Part shown: positions 22,492-29,138 of the stretch, in pieces
Layout of the letters: every line of letters starts with the position of its first letter
Numbering within the stretch: the first letter of the stretch is position 1
Origin: JBOGED01 sp050743625
GTDB lineage: Bacteria; Actinomycetota; Nitriliruptoria; Euzebyales; Egibacteraceae
DNA: 30,929 nucleotides
Direction of reading: 5' to 3'
Assembly: GCA_050743625.1 (NCBI GenBank)
Contig: JBOGED010000439.1
Location: 1-30,929, forward strand
The notes under the pieces: model-generated
What the model was told of the DNA's origin: nothing
Databases searched by the model: none
Seen by the model: only the letters and a program-made list of their open reading frames with translations
Program-made: the position numbers and the translations under genes

Positions 22492-22644
22492 CAGAGGGCA
22501 TGGCAGTCGTTGGCGGGAAATGCTTGGGATTGGCGCTGGTGGTTTCTACACTGCTCGGCGGATCGTCGTGACCCGGTTATGCCGAACGTGCTTGAAGGGT
22601 GGGCGAGAGGGACGAGGGGCGAGTGTGAAGGTGAGGGGACAGTG

Positions 22645-22896
22645 GTGTTGACCGAGCGTGCTCGGGAGTTGCTTGACTTCGAACGGGAATGGGTGCTGCA
22701 CCAGGGCCGGAAGGAGCTGGCGATCCGTGACCAGTTCGGGATGTCGGCGGCCCGGTACTACCAGTTGCTCGCGAAGATTATCGACATGCCTGAGGCTGCG
22801 GCGTACGACCCCCTGACCACGAAGCGGCTCCGAAGGCGCAGGCAGGACCGCGAGCGGCAGCGAACGGCGCGCGTCCTGGAGGATTGGCCCCGGTAA
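22645..22896 (+). CDS. DUF3263-family small protein
   Basis: About 83 aa from GTG 22645; GTG 22642 or TTG 22648 are equally possible since all follow GAGGGG. LTERARELLDFEREWVLHQG, KELAIRDQFGMSAARYYQLL, DPLTTKRLRRRRQDRERQR is a helical protein with an HTH-like centre and a strongly basic C-terminus, as in actinobacterial DUF3263 proteins. In mycobacteria the same pair order is Rv0430 (DUF3263) followed by Rv0431 (LytR_C), and here the next gene 49 bp downstream is a LytR_C protein. The role is unknown; DNA binding is suggested by the HTH-like pattern and basic tail. This conserved synteny marks resident chromosome. Confidence 0.85.
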   Translation: MLTERARELLDFEREWVLHQGRKELAIRDQFGMSAARYYQLLAKIIDMPEAAAYDPLTTKRLRRRRQDRERQRTARVLEDWPR

Positions 22897-22945
22897 TTAG
22901 TCCATCTCGGAGGGTTCGTGGTGATCCGGTAGAGTACCGAGTGCT

Positions 22946-23500
22946 ATGGGCCGTCATGACAGTCGAGACCCGAGGTCGTTCTACACGTCACTCGGTGGCG
23001 CGATACTGCGAGGTCTGTTAGCGCTGTTCGTGTCCTTCGGCTTCTACGCGGTCCTGCAAACGTTCCGGGATGGCCGCCAACCCTCGGAACCCACGGTCGC
23101 GATGAACACCAATGAGCAAGCGCCGCCGACCCCTACGATCGTGGCATCTGAGGTCCCGTCTCCCGCAGAAAACGTCTCGGTGCCAGTTGACCCCAGCCAG
23201 GATGTGGAGCCTGAACAGCCAGAGCCGCCGCAAGAGACGGTCCAGGTGCTCGATGCAGGTGCGGGGTCACGCCGTACGGATGAGGCGATCGAGCGCCTCG
23301 AGCTGCTCGGCTACGAGATCGTGGCCGTGAACAAGGCCACCCGGACGTTCGGTGCGACCACGGTCTTCTACTCGAGTGGCTACCAGTCTGCGGCGCTGTC
23401 TCTTCAAGAGCGCGACGAGCGCTTCGCCCAGATCGAGCCCAACCGCAGCCTCAGCGACGAGGTCGATCTCCACGTGGTCGTGGGGACCGACTGGCGGTAG
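22946..23500 (+). CDS. Membrane-anchored LytR_C-domain protein (Rv0431/VirR-like)
   Basis: 184 aa. A short basic N-terminus (MGRHDSRDPRSF) precedes one transmembrane helix at about 18-40 (GAILRGLLALFVSFGFYAVL). A proline/glutamate-rich linker of about 55 residues follows, then a LytR C-terminal domain: VQVLDAGAGSRRTDEAIERL, LLGYEIVAVNKATRTFGATT, VFYSSGYQSAALSLQ and VDLHVVVGTDWR. The domain should face the cell wall. The Mycobacterium homologue of this architecture, VirR, affects envelope integrity and vesicle release. Pairing with DUF3263 upstream supports the assignment. It is probably expressed with that gene. Confidence 0.85.
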   Translation: MGRHDSRDPRSFYTSLGGAILRGLLALFVSFGFYAVLQTFRDGRQPSEPTVAMNTNEQAPPTPTIVASEVPSPAENVSVPVDPSQDVEPEQPEPPQETVQVLDAGAGSRRTDEAIERLELLGYEIVAVNKATRTFGATTVFYSSGYQSAALSLQERDERFAQIEPNRSLSDEVDLHVVVGTDWR

Positions 23501-23585
23501 CAAGCTTCGCGCAAGGTACCTCCGGTTCTGAGATGGGCCGGACTCCCAGAGCAGGAGGCCACCAGAAGCGAATAAAAGGGCTGAG

Positions 23586-23873
23586 CTAGAAACCACACGC
23601 CAAGGTCACGGTAGCAGTCTTGAAGCTCACATCGGGGTCTGTGGTGCCTTCAAGGGTGCCATCTACTGTTGCGTAGTAGTCGGTTGGTTGTTCTGTTCGG
23701 CACGGCAGGGTGCTGTCGTATACATAGGGCTCTTTATTGACGCCCATATTGCGGGCGCCAGGCTCGACCGCGATGCCACCGTCCCCGAATTCCTGGTACA
23801 AGGTGGTCGTCAAGTCGAAGCTCACGGGATAGATGTAGGCGCCATATTGATCTCGGGTGAGCGTTGGAGCCAC
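23586..23873 (-). CDS. Hypothetical protein, probably the 3' part of a secreted-protein gene
   Basis: 95 aa if GTG 23873 is used. RDQYGAYIYPVSFDLTTTLY, then EFGDGGIAVEPGARNMGVNK, YVYDSTLPCRTEQPTDYYAT and KTATVTLACGF are rich in beta-strand residues with two cysteines, as in extracytoplasmic domains. The same frame stays open upstream for about 100 bp with plausible protein (TPPVNAAVPVCNGSNVAPTL) but no start codon or signal peptide appears, so the 5' end is missing or degraded. The family is not recognised. Codon use is less GC-rich than its neighbours. It stands alone between the LytR_C gene and the HAD gene. Confidence 0.4.
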   Translation of the reverse strand: MAPTLTRDQYGAYIYPVSFDLTTTLYQEFGDGGIAVEPGARNMGVNKEPYVYDSTLPCRTEQPTDYYATVDGTLEGTTDPDVSFKTATVTLACGF

Positions 23874-23973
23874 ATTGCTTCCGTTGCATACCGGAACGGC
23901 GGCATTGACCGGCGGCGTTTGGGGACATCAGGGCTGCGCTGACGTCGCGTTCGACCAGGCCATTGTGCAGGAA

Positions 23974-23993
23974 TAGGCCGGTAAACCGGCCTA
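23974..23993. terminator. Hairpin downstream of the HAD phosphatase gene
   Basis: TAGGCCGG-TAAA-CCGGCCTA is a perfect 8-bp stem with a 4-nt loop, lying 40-59 bp beyond the stop of the leftward HAD gene. A second near-copy of the preceding GTGCAGGAA occurs at about 24004, and CTGCAC-A-GTGCAG overlaps it, so the region is repetitive. It probably ends HAD transcription. Confidence 0.55.
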
Positions 23994-24032
23994 ACTCTGC
24001 ACAGTGCAGGAAAAAGCCGGCCGGCGGGCGCG

Positions 24033-24857
24033 TCAGTCGCGTGAGTCGCGGGTGGCAAGGATGGCGTCGACGGCGTCGGCGAAGCCGTCGCCCATCGCGC
24101 CGGGGACGCCGAAGATGGGCCCTGTAAGGTCGCCGTGGCCGTTCGCGACCTGGATGTAGGTCGCGACCGCGGTGGCCATCGTGCGGTCGCCAACGGAGTC
24201 GCCGATGGCGGCGGCCTGGTCGGGCCGCAGGCCGCGGTCCGCGAGGTCGCCGGTGATCGCGATGGCCTTGCCGGCGCCGCGAGCGATGAGGTGGTATGCG
24301 CGGAGCTCGCGGCCCCCGTTGTCGATCACCTGCGCCCAAGGACAGCCGGCGCGGGCCAGGACCGCGTTCGCGGCATCGACGTCGACGCGACCGCGGAGCA
24401 GGTGGCCCCCTTCTCGCTCGGCGTCCCAAGGACGGTAGACGCGGAGCTGCCCCGCGAACGCGTCGAGGAGCGCGTCCAATGCGCCCGCCTCGCGGAGCGC
24501 CGCGCGAGGGGTGTCGCCAAGGTTCCGGGGACAGTCACCCCACTCGTAACGCTTCTCACCGCCGCGAAGGATCACGGTGCCGACCTCGGCGATCGCGTCC
24601 GCCAGGCCCATCAACCGGGAGTCAACCGCGAGCGACGCGGCTCGTCGCCCGCTGACCGGTACCACGGTGATACCGCCACGGCGCGCCAAGACCAGTGCCT
24701 GCGCGGCGCGGAGGGATGGCTGCCCGTCGGGAGCCGTGAGTAACGAGCCGCCCGGTCCGAGCAGGGTGCCGTCCAGGTCGGTGTAAAGCACCTGGACCGG
24801 GGGGAGATCCCCGAGATGGGCCAGAAGATCGCGAACTCGCGTGTCGGACATGAGCAT
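24033..24857 (-). CDS. HAD-superfamily (IIB) phosphatase
   Basis: About 274 aa from ATG 24857 (a second ATG two codons later is possible). HAD motif I is TDLDGTLLG (Asp27 and Asp29), motif II is VVPVSGRR, motif III lysine is GAGKAIAITGDLA, and motif IV is AAIGDSVGDRTMATAV. The cap, with ERE, HLLRGRVDVDAANAV and QVIDNGGRELRAYHLIARG, is of the C2B type found in sugar-phosphate phosphatases such as mannosyl-3-phosphoglycerate, sucrose-phosphate or trehalose-phosphate phosphatases. The substrate cannot be chosen from sequence. It is divergent from the SAM-riboswitch operon, with only about 70 bp between its start and the riboswitch. Confidence 0.88.
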   Translation of the reverse strand: MLMSDTRVRDLLAHLGDLPPVQVLYTDLDGTLLGPGGSLLTAPDGQPSLRAAQALVLARRGGITVVPVSGRRAASLAVDSRLMGLADAIAEVGTVILRGGEKRYEWGDCPRNLGDTPRAALREAGALDALLDAFAGQLRVYRPWDAEREGGHLLRGRVDVDAANAVLARAGCPWAQVIDNGGRELRAYHLIARGAGKAIAITGDLADRGLRPDQAAAIGDSVGDRTMATAVATYIQVANGHGDLTGPIFGVPGAMGDGFADAVDAILATRDSRD

Positions 24858-24929
24858 CAAACCTTGGGAATCAACCCTTGCGGAGCCGTGCGAGGGGTGT
24901 CACGGTGGAGGACACAACTTCATAGCACC

Positions 24930-25028
24930 GCCATCGTGAGAGGTCGAGGGACCGGCCCTGTGACACCTCCGCAACCACCGCATACGCGGGAAGGTGCGAA
25001 TTCCGGCCCCGTAACGGGGGAAGATGGT
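24930..25028 (+). ncRNA. SAM-I (S-box) riboswitch
   Basis: The core AGGTCGAGGGACCGGCCCTG followed by TGACACCTCCGCAACC matches the conserved SAM-I aptamer (GAGGGA, GGCCC, GCAACC). Further on are GGTGCGAATTCCGGCCCC, the P3-J3/4 region, and a P4 hairpin. P1 is closed by CCATC (24931-24935) with GATGG (25023-25027). It binds S-adenosylmethionine and represses the gene downstream when SAM is plentiful. It lies 80 bp before the PLP-enzyme start. Confidence 0.93.
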
Positions 25029-25039
25029 TGAAACCACAC

Positions 25040-25066
25040 CATGCCTCCCGTCACCCGGGAGGCATG
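25040..25066 (+). terminator. Riboswitch expression platform hairpin (attenuator)
   Basis: CATGCCTCCCG (25040-25050) pairs perfectly with CGGGAGGCATG (25056-25066) around a 5-nt loop, followed by TTCGCGTTTG. It begins 12 bp after the aptamer, so it is the likely SAM-controlled terminator. Alternative pairing with the 3' strand of P1 would form an anti-terminator; this was not computed. Confidence 0.75.
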
Positions 25067-25108
25067 TTCGCGTTTGCAGCAAGGCAACAGTAACGACAGG
25101 AGAACCCT

Positions 25109-26341
25109 GTGAGCTACGTCGAGGGCCTCGGCTGCCGCGAATGCGGCCGCGAGGTCGCCGTCGCCGCCGTGCACGTCTGCGAGTTCTGTTTCGGTCCGCT
25201 TGAGGTTGTCTACGACTACGACGCCATTCGCGCGGCGACCAGCCGCGAGACCATCGCCGCCGGTCCTCGCACGATCTGGCGGTACGCCCCCCTCCTTCCC
25301 GAGCTCGGCAGCCGCCCCGAGGACCGGGTCGATCTCGGGGCTGGTCTCACTCCGTTGGTACCGGCGCCTCGGTTGGGCGCCGCTCTGGGCTTGGAGAACC
25401 TCCTCCTCAAGAACGACACGGTCAACCCGTCGTTCTCGTTCAAGGACCGGGTGGTCTCGGTCGCGCTGACGGCGGCGAGGCATCTCGGCTTCGAGATCGC
25501 CGCGTGTGCCTCGACGGGGAACCTCGCCCACTCCGTCGCCGCCCATGCCGCACATGCGGGCATGGAATCGTACGTATTTATCCCGAGCGACCTCGAGCCC
25601 CAGAAGGTGGTCGCGACGGCGGTGTACGGGCCGAAGCTCGTCTCCGTTAAGGGCAACTACGACGACGTGAACCGGCTGTGCGCCGAGATCGCGAGCGAGT
25701 ACCCGTGGGCGTTCGTCAACGTGAACGTCCGGCCCTACTACGCGGAAGGCTCCAAGACGATCGGGTTCGAGATCGCCGAGCAACTCGGGTGGGAGCTGCC
25801 CGACCAGGTGGTCGCACCCATGGCGAGCGGCTCGATGCTGGTCAAGATCGACAAGGCCTTTACCGAGTTGGTGAAGGTCGGCTTGGTGGACGAGGCGCCG
25901 TGCAAGGTGTCCGGCGCGCAGGCGACCGGATGCTCGCCGATCACGTCAGCGCTTAAGGACGGCACCGGCTTCGTCAGGCCTGTGCGGCCGGCCACGATCG
26001 CGAAGTCGCTGGCGATCGGCAATCCCGCGGACGGCTACTACGCGATCGACGCGGTCAAGCGCACCGGTGGGTGGATGGAGGACGTGAGCGACGGGGAGAT
26101 CGCCGATGCGATCGGCCTGCTCGCCAGAACCGAGGGCATCTTCGCCGAGACCGCGGGCGGGGTGACCGTCGCAAGCTTGCGCAAGCTGGTAGCGCAAGGA
26201 CGGATCAAACCAGAGGAGCGGACCGTCGCCGTGATCTCCGGCCTAGGATTGAAGACCCTCGACGCGGTGTCCGGTCACGTCGGGCCCACGTACACGATCG
26301 CCCCGAGCCTGGGGGACTTCCAGGCCGTGCTGAAGGAGTAG
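25109..26341 (+). CDS. metM: Threonine-synthase-family PLP enzyme under a SAM riboswitch (MetM-like homocysteine synthase candidate)
   Basis: 410 aa. A zinc-ribbon-like N-terminus has Cys9, Cys12, Cys24 and Cys27 (GCRECGRE, CEFCFGPL). The fold-type II PLP lysine is Lys112 in NPSFSFKDRVVS, followed by ACASTGNLAHSVAAHAAHAG and the PLP-phosphate region. It would be annotated threonine synthase (thrC) by similarity. However, the SAM-I riboswitch upstream and the CysO-like sulfur carrier 3 bp downstream point to methionine synthesis: O-phosphohomoserine plus carrier thiocarboxylate to homocysteine. I recall such a MetM/MetO route described in Streptomyces. GTG 25109 follows AGGAG at eight bases. 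Ordinary threonine synthase activity cannot be excluded without checking whether another thrC exists in the genome. Confidence 0.82.
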   Translation: MSYVEGLGCRECGREVAVAAVHVCEFCFGPLEVVYDYDAIRAATSRETIAAGPRTIWRYAPLLPELGSRPEDRVDLGAGLTPLVPAPRLGAALGLENLLLKNDTVNPSFSFKDRVVSVALTAARHLGFEIAACASTGNLAHSVAAHAAHAGMESYVFIPSDLEPQKVVATAVYGPKLVSVKGNYDDVNRLCAEIASEYPWAFVNVNVRPYYAEGSKTIGFEIAEQLGWELPDQVVAPMASGSMLVKIDKAFTELVKVGLVDEAPCKVSGAQATGCSPITSALKDGTGFVRPVRPATIAKSLAIGNPADGYYAIDAVKRTGGWMEDVSDGEIADAIGLLARTEGIFAETAGGVTVASLRKLVAQGRIKPEERTVAVISGLGLKTLDAVSGHVGPTYTIAPSLGDFQAVLKE

Positions 26342-26344
26342 CTG

Positions 26345-26620
26345 GTGAGCGTCACCGTCAGAATCCCCACCCCGCTTCGTGGGGTTACCGGGGGGAAGGC
26401 CACCGTCGACGTCGATCCAGGGACAGTCGGCGAGGTCGTGGAGGGCCTCGACACGCTCTTTCCCGGCGTCGGCGAGCGCGTGCTCGACGACGGTGGCAAG
26501 GTCCGCCGGTTCGTGAACGTGTTCGTCGACGACGAGGACATCCGCTTCGCGCAGGGCTTGGACACGCCAGTGCGCGACGGCGCGACGGTCTCGATCATCC
26601 CGGCTGTGGCTGGCGGCTAG
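26345..26620 (+). CDS. metO: CysO/ThiS/MoaD-type sulfur carrier protein (MetO-like)
   Basis: 91 aa. MSVTVRIPTPLRGVTGGKAT, then VVEGLDTLFPGVGERVLDDG, KVRRFVNVFVDDEDIRFAQG and TVSIIPAVAGG follow mycobacterial CysO closely, including the RFVN(V/I)(F/Y)V segment and the terminal Gly-Gly, which is activated and converted to a thiocarboxylate. The gene starts GTG 26345, 3 bp after the PLP-enzyme stop, so both are under the SAM riboswitch. Carrier activation needs a MoeB/ThiF-like adenylyltransferase, not in this window, and possibly a Mec+-type protease. SAM control suggests this copy supplies sulfur for homocysteine rather than cysteine. Confidence 0.9.
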   Translation: MSVTVRIPTPLRGVTGGKATVDVDPGTVGEVVEGLDTLFPGVGERVLDDGGKVRRFVNVFVDDEDIRFAQGLDTPVRDGATVSIIPAVAGG

Positions 26621-26686
26621 GAACCACCGTGTCGACGGCTTCGTCTATCTGACGACGGCAGGCGACACACCCTGGAGCGACAGCGG

Positions 26687-27463
26687 ATGCGACACTTGAT
26701 CAGGCGCACATGGCGCTATCTGGCGGCCATGCTCACCGGAAGACTCAACCAGCTGGCTGACCCCACGGTGCAACTCGCGCAGGCGATGCATGAGGCGCAG
26801 GAGCAGCATCGCCGGTTGCGGGAGCAGGCCGCCAACGTCATCGCGAACCAGAAGCAGATCGAGATGCGTCTCGGCCGTTCCCTCGACGAGCTAGAGAGGG
26901 TCAACTCGTCGGCACGGCAGGCGGTGTTGATGGCGGCCGACGCCGAGCGCGTGGGCGATGGGGACAAAGCGTCCCAGTTCAACGTGGCGGCGGAGTCGTT
27001 CGCGAACCGGTTGATCGCGGTGGAGCGCGAGGTCGGCGACCTCAAGGGCCTGCACCTGCAGGCGACAGAGGCGGCGAACCGCGCCAAGGCCGCGGTGACA
27101 CAAAATAGCGTGGTGCTGCAGCGCAAGCTCGCCGAACGCGCGAAGCTGCTCGAGGCGTACGACCAGGCGAGAATGGCCGAGCAGGTGAACCAAGCGATGG
27201 GTGCGCTGTCAGAGACGGTAGGCGCGGAGATTCCCACGCTCGACGAGGTGCGCGTCAAGATCGAGGAGCGCTACGCCCGCGCGCAAGCCGTGGCCGAGCT
27301 GGGCGCGCAGTCGGTTGAGCGTCAGATGCTCGAGGTCGATCAACAGATCATGGCGACCCAGGCGCAAAGACGTCTTGCCCAGATTCGCGAAAATCTCGGG
27401 ATCCTTCCGGAAACGAACCGACCAGAAGCGCTCAACCCGCCAGGAAACGGTACGGCCACTTAA
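26687..27463 (+). CDS. pspA: PspA/IM30 (Vipp1) family envelope-stress protein
   Basis: 258 aa, almost all long amphipathic helix: RLNQLADPTVQLAQAMHEAQ, then EQHRRLREQAANVIANQKQI, and further coiled coil to about residue 235, ending in a short proline/asparagine-rich tail. This is the ESCRT-III-like PspA architecture, a peripheral membrane protein that assembles on stressed membranes. ATG 26687 lies 67 bp after the sulfur carrier gene. Read-through from the riboswitch operon is possible, but the functional link is unclear. The C-terminal extension after LGILPETNRPEALNP is not part of the core. Not visibly altered. Confidence 0.88.
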   Translation: MRHLIRRTWRYLAAMLTGRLNQLADPTVQLAQAMHEAQEQHRRLREQAANVIANQKQIEMRLGRSLDELERVNSSARQAVLMAADAERVGDGDKASQFNVAAESFANRLIAVEREVGDLKGLHLQATEAANRAKAAVTQNSVVLQRKLAERAKLLEAYDQARMAEQVNQAMGALSETVGAEIPTLDEVRVKIEERYARAQAVAELGAQSVERQMLEVDQQIMATQAQRRLAQIRENLGILPETNRPEALNPPGNGTAT

Positions 27464-27684
27464 CTCGTGAGAGTAACTAGTGCTCTCGTACGCCGCCCCA
27501 CTAGTGAGAATATGTCAGAACCCTGCAGCCTTTGGGTGAAAGTTCCCGTGTCTCTTTTCACAATGGGTCGAAAACTCTTTCACGATGTCAGCGAATGCGG
27601 TAGCGTAGCTTCTTGAAGGCGGGTGACCCTTCGTCCCGGTCGACTCGGTGACGTAGGCGGGGAAGAACGGGGAGGGGGAACCGC
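27464..27684. other. Intergenic region after pspA; repeated ACTAGTG and TTTCAC motifs
   Basis: No gene is supported. GAGAG...CTCTC (about 27470-27486) could form a weak hairpin after pspA. ACTAGTG occurs twice, and TTTCAC twice with an inverted GTGAAAG partner, so a promoter or operator cluster is possible. Nothing more can be assigned. Confidence 0.35.
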
Positions 27685-27753
27685 TTGGAAAACGATGTCC
27701 TGATCGCGCAACTCGCCCCCGCCGCGCGCGATCGCGACAGGTCTAGGGCCTGA
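27685..27753 (+). CDS. Possible 22-aa leader peptide
   Basis: TTG 27685 follows an unusually strong site, GGGAGGGGGAA, at five bases. The ORF is MENDVLIAQLAPAARDRDRS plus two residues, stop at 27751. It ends 22 bp before a perfect terminator hairpin, so a leader peptide with an attenuator is possible. It is rich in Arg/Asp/Ala without a clear regulatory codon run. Alternatively, it is a chance ORF. Confidence 0.3.
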   Translation: MENDVLIAQLAPAARDRDRSRA

Positions 27754-27775
27754 CCTTCCCGCCTGGTCCGGGCCT

Positions 27776-27813
27776 GACGGCCCCTCGTGCACTCCCCCGC
27801 GCGAGGGGCCGTC
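27776..27813. terminator. Strong Rho-independent terminator
   Basis: GACGGCCCCTCG (27776-27787) and CGAGGGGCCGTC (27802-27813) form a perfect 12-bp stem with a 14-nt loop, followed by CTGTTTGTGG. It separates the pspA side from the amidohydrolase operon and may attenuate transcription after the 22-codon ORF. Confidence 0.75.
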
Positions 27814-27845
27814 CTGTTTGTGGCGACCAGTCGAGGGCGTGGCCC

Positions 27846-27861
27846 CTGACCGTTCGGTCAG
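27846..27861. promoter_or_regulatory. Perfect 16-bp palindrome, TetR-type operator candidate
   Basis: CTGACCGTTCGGTCAG is a perfect palindrome of the TGACCG-NN-CGGTCA type often bound by TetR-family repressors. It ends 26 bp before the -35-like TTGACC of the putative amidohydrolase promoter. No TetR gene is in the window, so the regulator would be encoded elsewhere. Confidence 0.55.
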
Positions 27862-27887
27862 TCTCGGCCCCACCCTGCGTAAGCCCC

Positions 27888-27916
27888 TTGACCGCGTGTG
27901 GCGGGCGGACCTAAGT
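27888..27916 (+). promoter_or_regulatory. Putative sigma-A promoter of the amidohydrolase operon
   Basis: TTGACC at 27888-27893 and CTAAGT at 27911-27916 are separated by 17 bp. This would give a leader of about 200 nt before the amidohydrolase ATG at 28122. The -10 match is moderate. No gene in 27917-28121 is convincing. Confidence 0.4.
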
Positions 27917-28121
27917 TGAGACGTCGTTTCAGTCGTGAGGGGTCGAATGAGCCGGACCTGCCGCACCGTGGCGTTGGGCGTCCGTGACGTCGGTGTCGCC
28001 AAGGTCTCGTCTCGCCAACTGTGTTCGATCTCTGGCGTATCCGGGCGTGGGCGGGGTATGTGTCTTCGGCGTGATGGCGCACCCTTGCCTATCCCACCGG
28101 CCCGCGAATCAGGAGAAGGCC

Positions 28122-29135
28122 ATGTACGAAAAAGATGGTGAAAAGTATTTTGTCGTCGACACCCACATGCATTACTGGGACGCAAGCCCGGCCAACTGGG
28201 TCGAAGGTCGCGAAGAATATGCGGATGGCTGGATCAACTGCTTCTATGGTTATCACCAGCTGGGCCCGCCCGAGACGCACTGGCCGCTGGAGAAATACCA
28301 GAAGTACTCCGAAGAAGATCTCATGCGGGATGTCTTCGAGGAGGGTTACGTCGACAAGGCGATCTTCCAGCCGACGTATCTTTTGTATTGGTACAAAGAA
28401 GGCTTCAACACGACCGAGCGGAACGCGCTGCTCCTCGAGAAGTACCCGGACAAGTTCATCCTCAACAGCTCTTGGGACCCTCGCGAGGGTGACGAGGGCT
28501 TGAAGACGTTCGAGGAGAAGGTCCGGCGCTGGGATTGCACGGGTGTCAAGCTCTACACGGCGGAGTGGAGGGACGGCTCCCGAGGCTGGACTCTCAACAG
28601 CCCAGAGGCGTTCCGGTACCTGGAGAAGTGCCAGGAGCTAGGCGTCAAGAACATCCACGTCCACAAGGGCCCGACGATCTGGCCGCTCGACAAGGACGCC
28701 TTCGACGTCAAGGATGTCGACGTCGCCGCGACGGAGTTCCAAGGCCTGAACTTCATCGTGGAGCACGTCGGGCTGCCCCGTATCGAGGACTTCTGCTTCA
28801 TGGCAGTGCAGGAGCCCAACGTGTACGCCGGTCTCGCTGTCGCGATCGGTGGGTTGATGCACGCCCGGCCGCGCTTCTTCGCCAAGGTGATGGGAGAGCT
28901 GCTGTTCTGGGTCGGCGAAGACAAGATGATGTTCGGCAGCGACTACGGGATCTGGGAACCGAAGTGGCAGGTCGAGGGATTCGTCGACTGGGACTATCCC
29001 GAGGGTCACGAGTACGACGACTTCCCGCGGCTGTCGACCGAGGGCAAGAAGAAGATCCTCGGGCTCAACGCCGCCAAGATGTACGGCATCGAGGTCCCGG
29101 CTGAATGCCAGCTGAAGACCGAGGTCCCGGCGTAG
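28122..29135 (+). CDS. Amidohydrolase-family protein of propane-monooxygenase-type clusters
   Basis: 337 aa. A metal-dependent hydrolase of the COG2159 kind: the HxH motif is His15/His17 in VVDTHMHYWD, then VKNIHVHKGPTIWPLD, LNFIVEHVGLPR and the aspartate of MFGSDYGIWE complete the TIM-barrel metal site. This particular protein, with its aromatic-rich insert (CFYGYHQLGPPETHWPLEKY), is typically encoded next to propane monooxygenase genes (prmABCD, mimABCD), where it is needed for an active enzyme in some hosts although its reaction is unknown. ATG 28122 follows AGGAGAAGG; the longer open frame upstream is not supported. It leads an operon with a DUF59 gene 3 bp later. The monooxygenase genes are not upstream. 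Confidence 0.87.
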   Translation: MYEKDGEKYFVVDTHMHYWDASPANWVEGREEYADGWINCFYGYHQLGPPETHWPLEKYQKYSEEDLMRDVFEEGYVDKAIFQPTYLLYWYKEGFNTTERNALLLEKYPDKFILNSSWDPREGDEGLKTFEEKVRRWDCTGVKLYTAEWRDGSRGWTLNSPEAFRYLEKCQELGVKNIHVHKGPTIWPLDKDAFDVKDVDVAATEFQGLNFIVEHVGLPRIEDFCFMAVQEPNVYAGLAVAIGGLMHARPRFFAKVMGELLFWVGEDKMMFGSDYGIWEPKWQVEGFVDWDYPEGHEYDDFPRLSTEGKKKILGLNAAKMYGIEVPAECQLKTEVPA

Positions 29136-29138
29136 ACG

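Noticed and set aside
24135..24743. Rightward open frame opposite the HAD phosphatase
   Set aside because: All four HAD motifs are on the minus strand; the plus-strand product has no recognisable features.
24920..25783. Leftward open frame across the riboswitch and PLP-enzyme gene
   Set aside because: It overlaps a conserved SAM-I aptamer and the active-site lysine region read on the plus strand.
27984..28121. Upstream extension of the amidohydrolase frame
   Set aside because: The ATG at 28122 has AGGAGAAGG at normal spacing and family proteins start close to the VVDTHMH motif; the extension looks non-coding.
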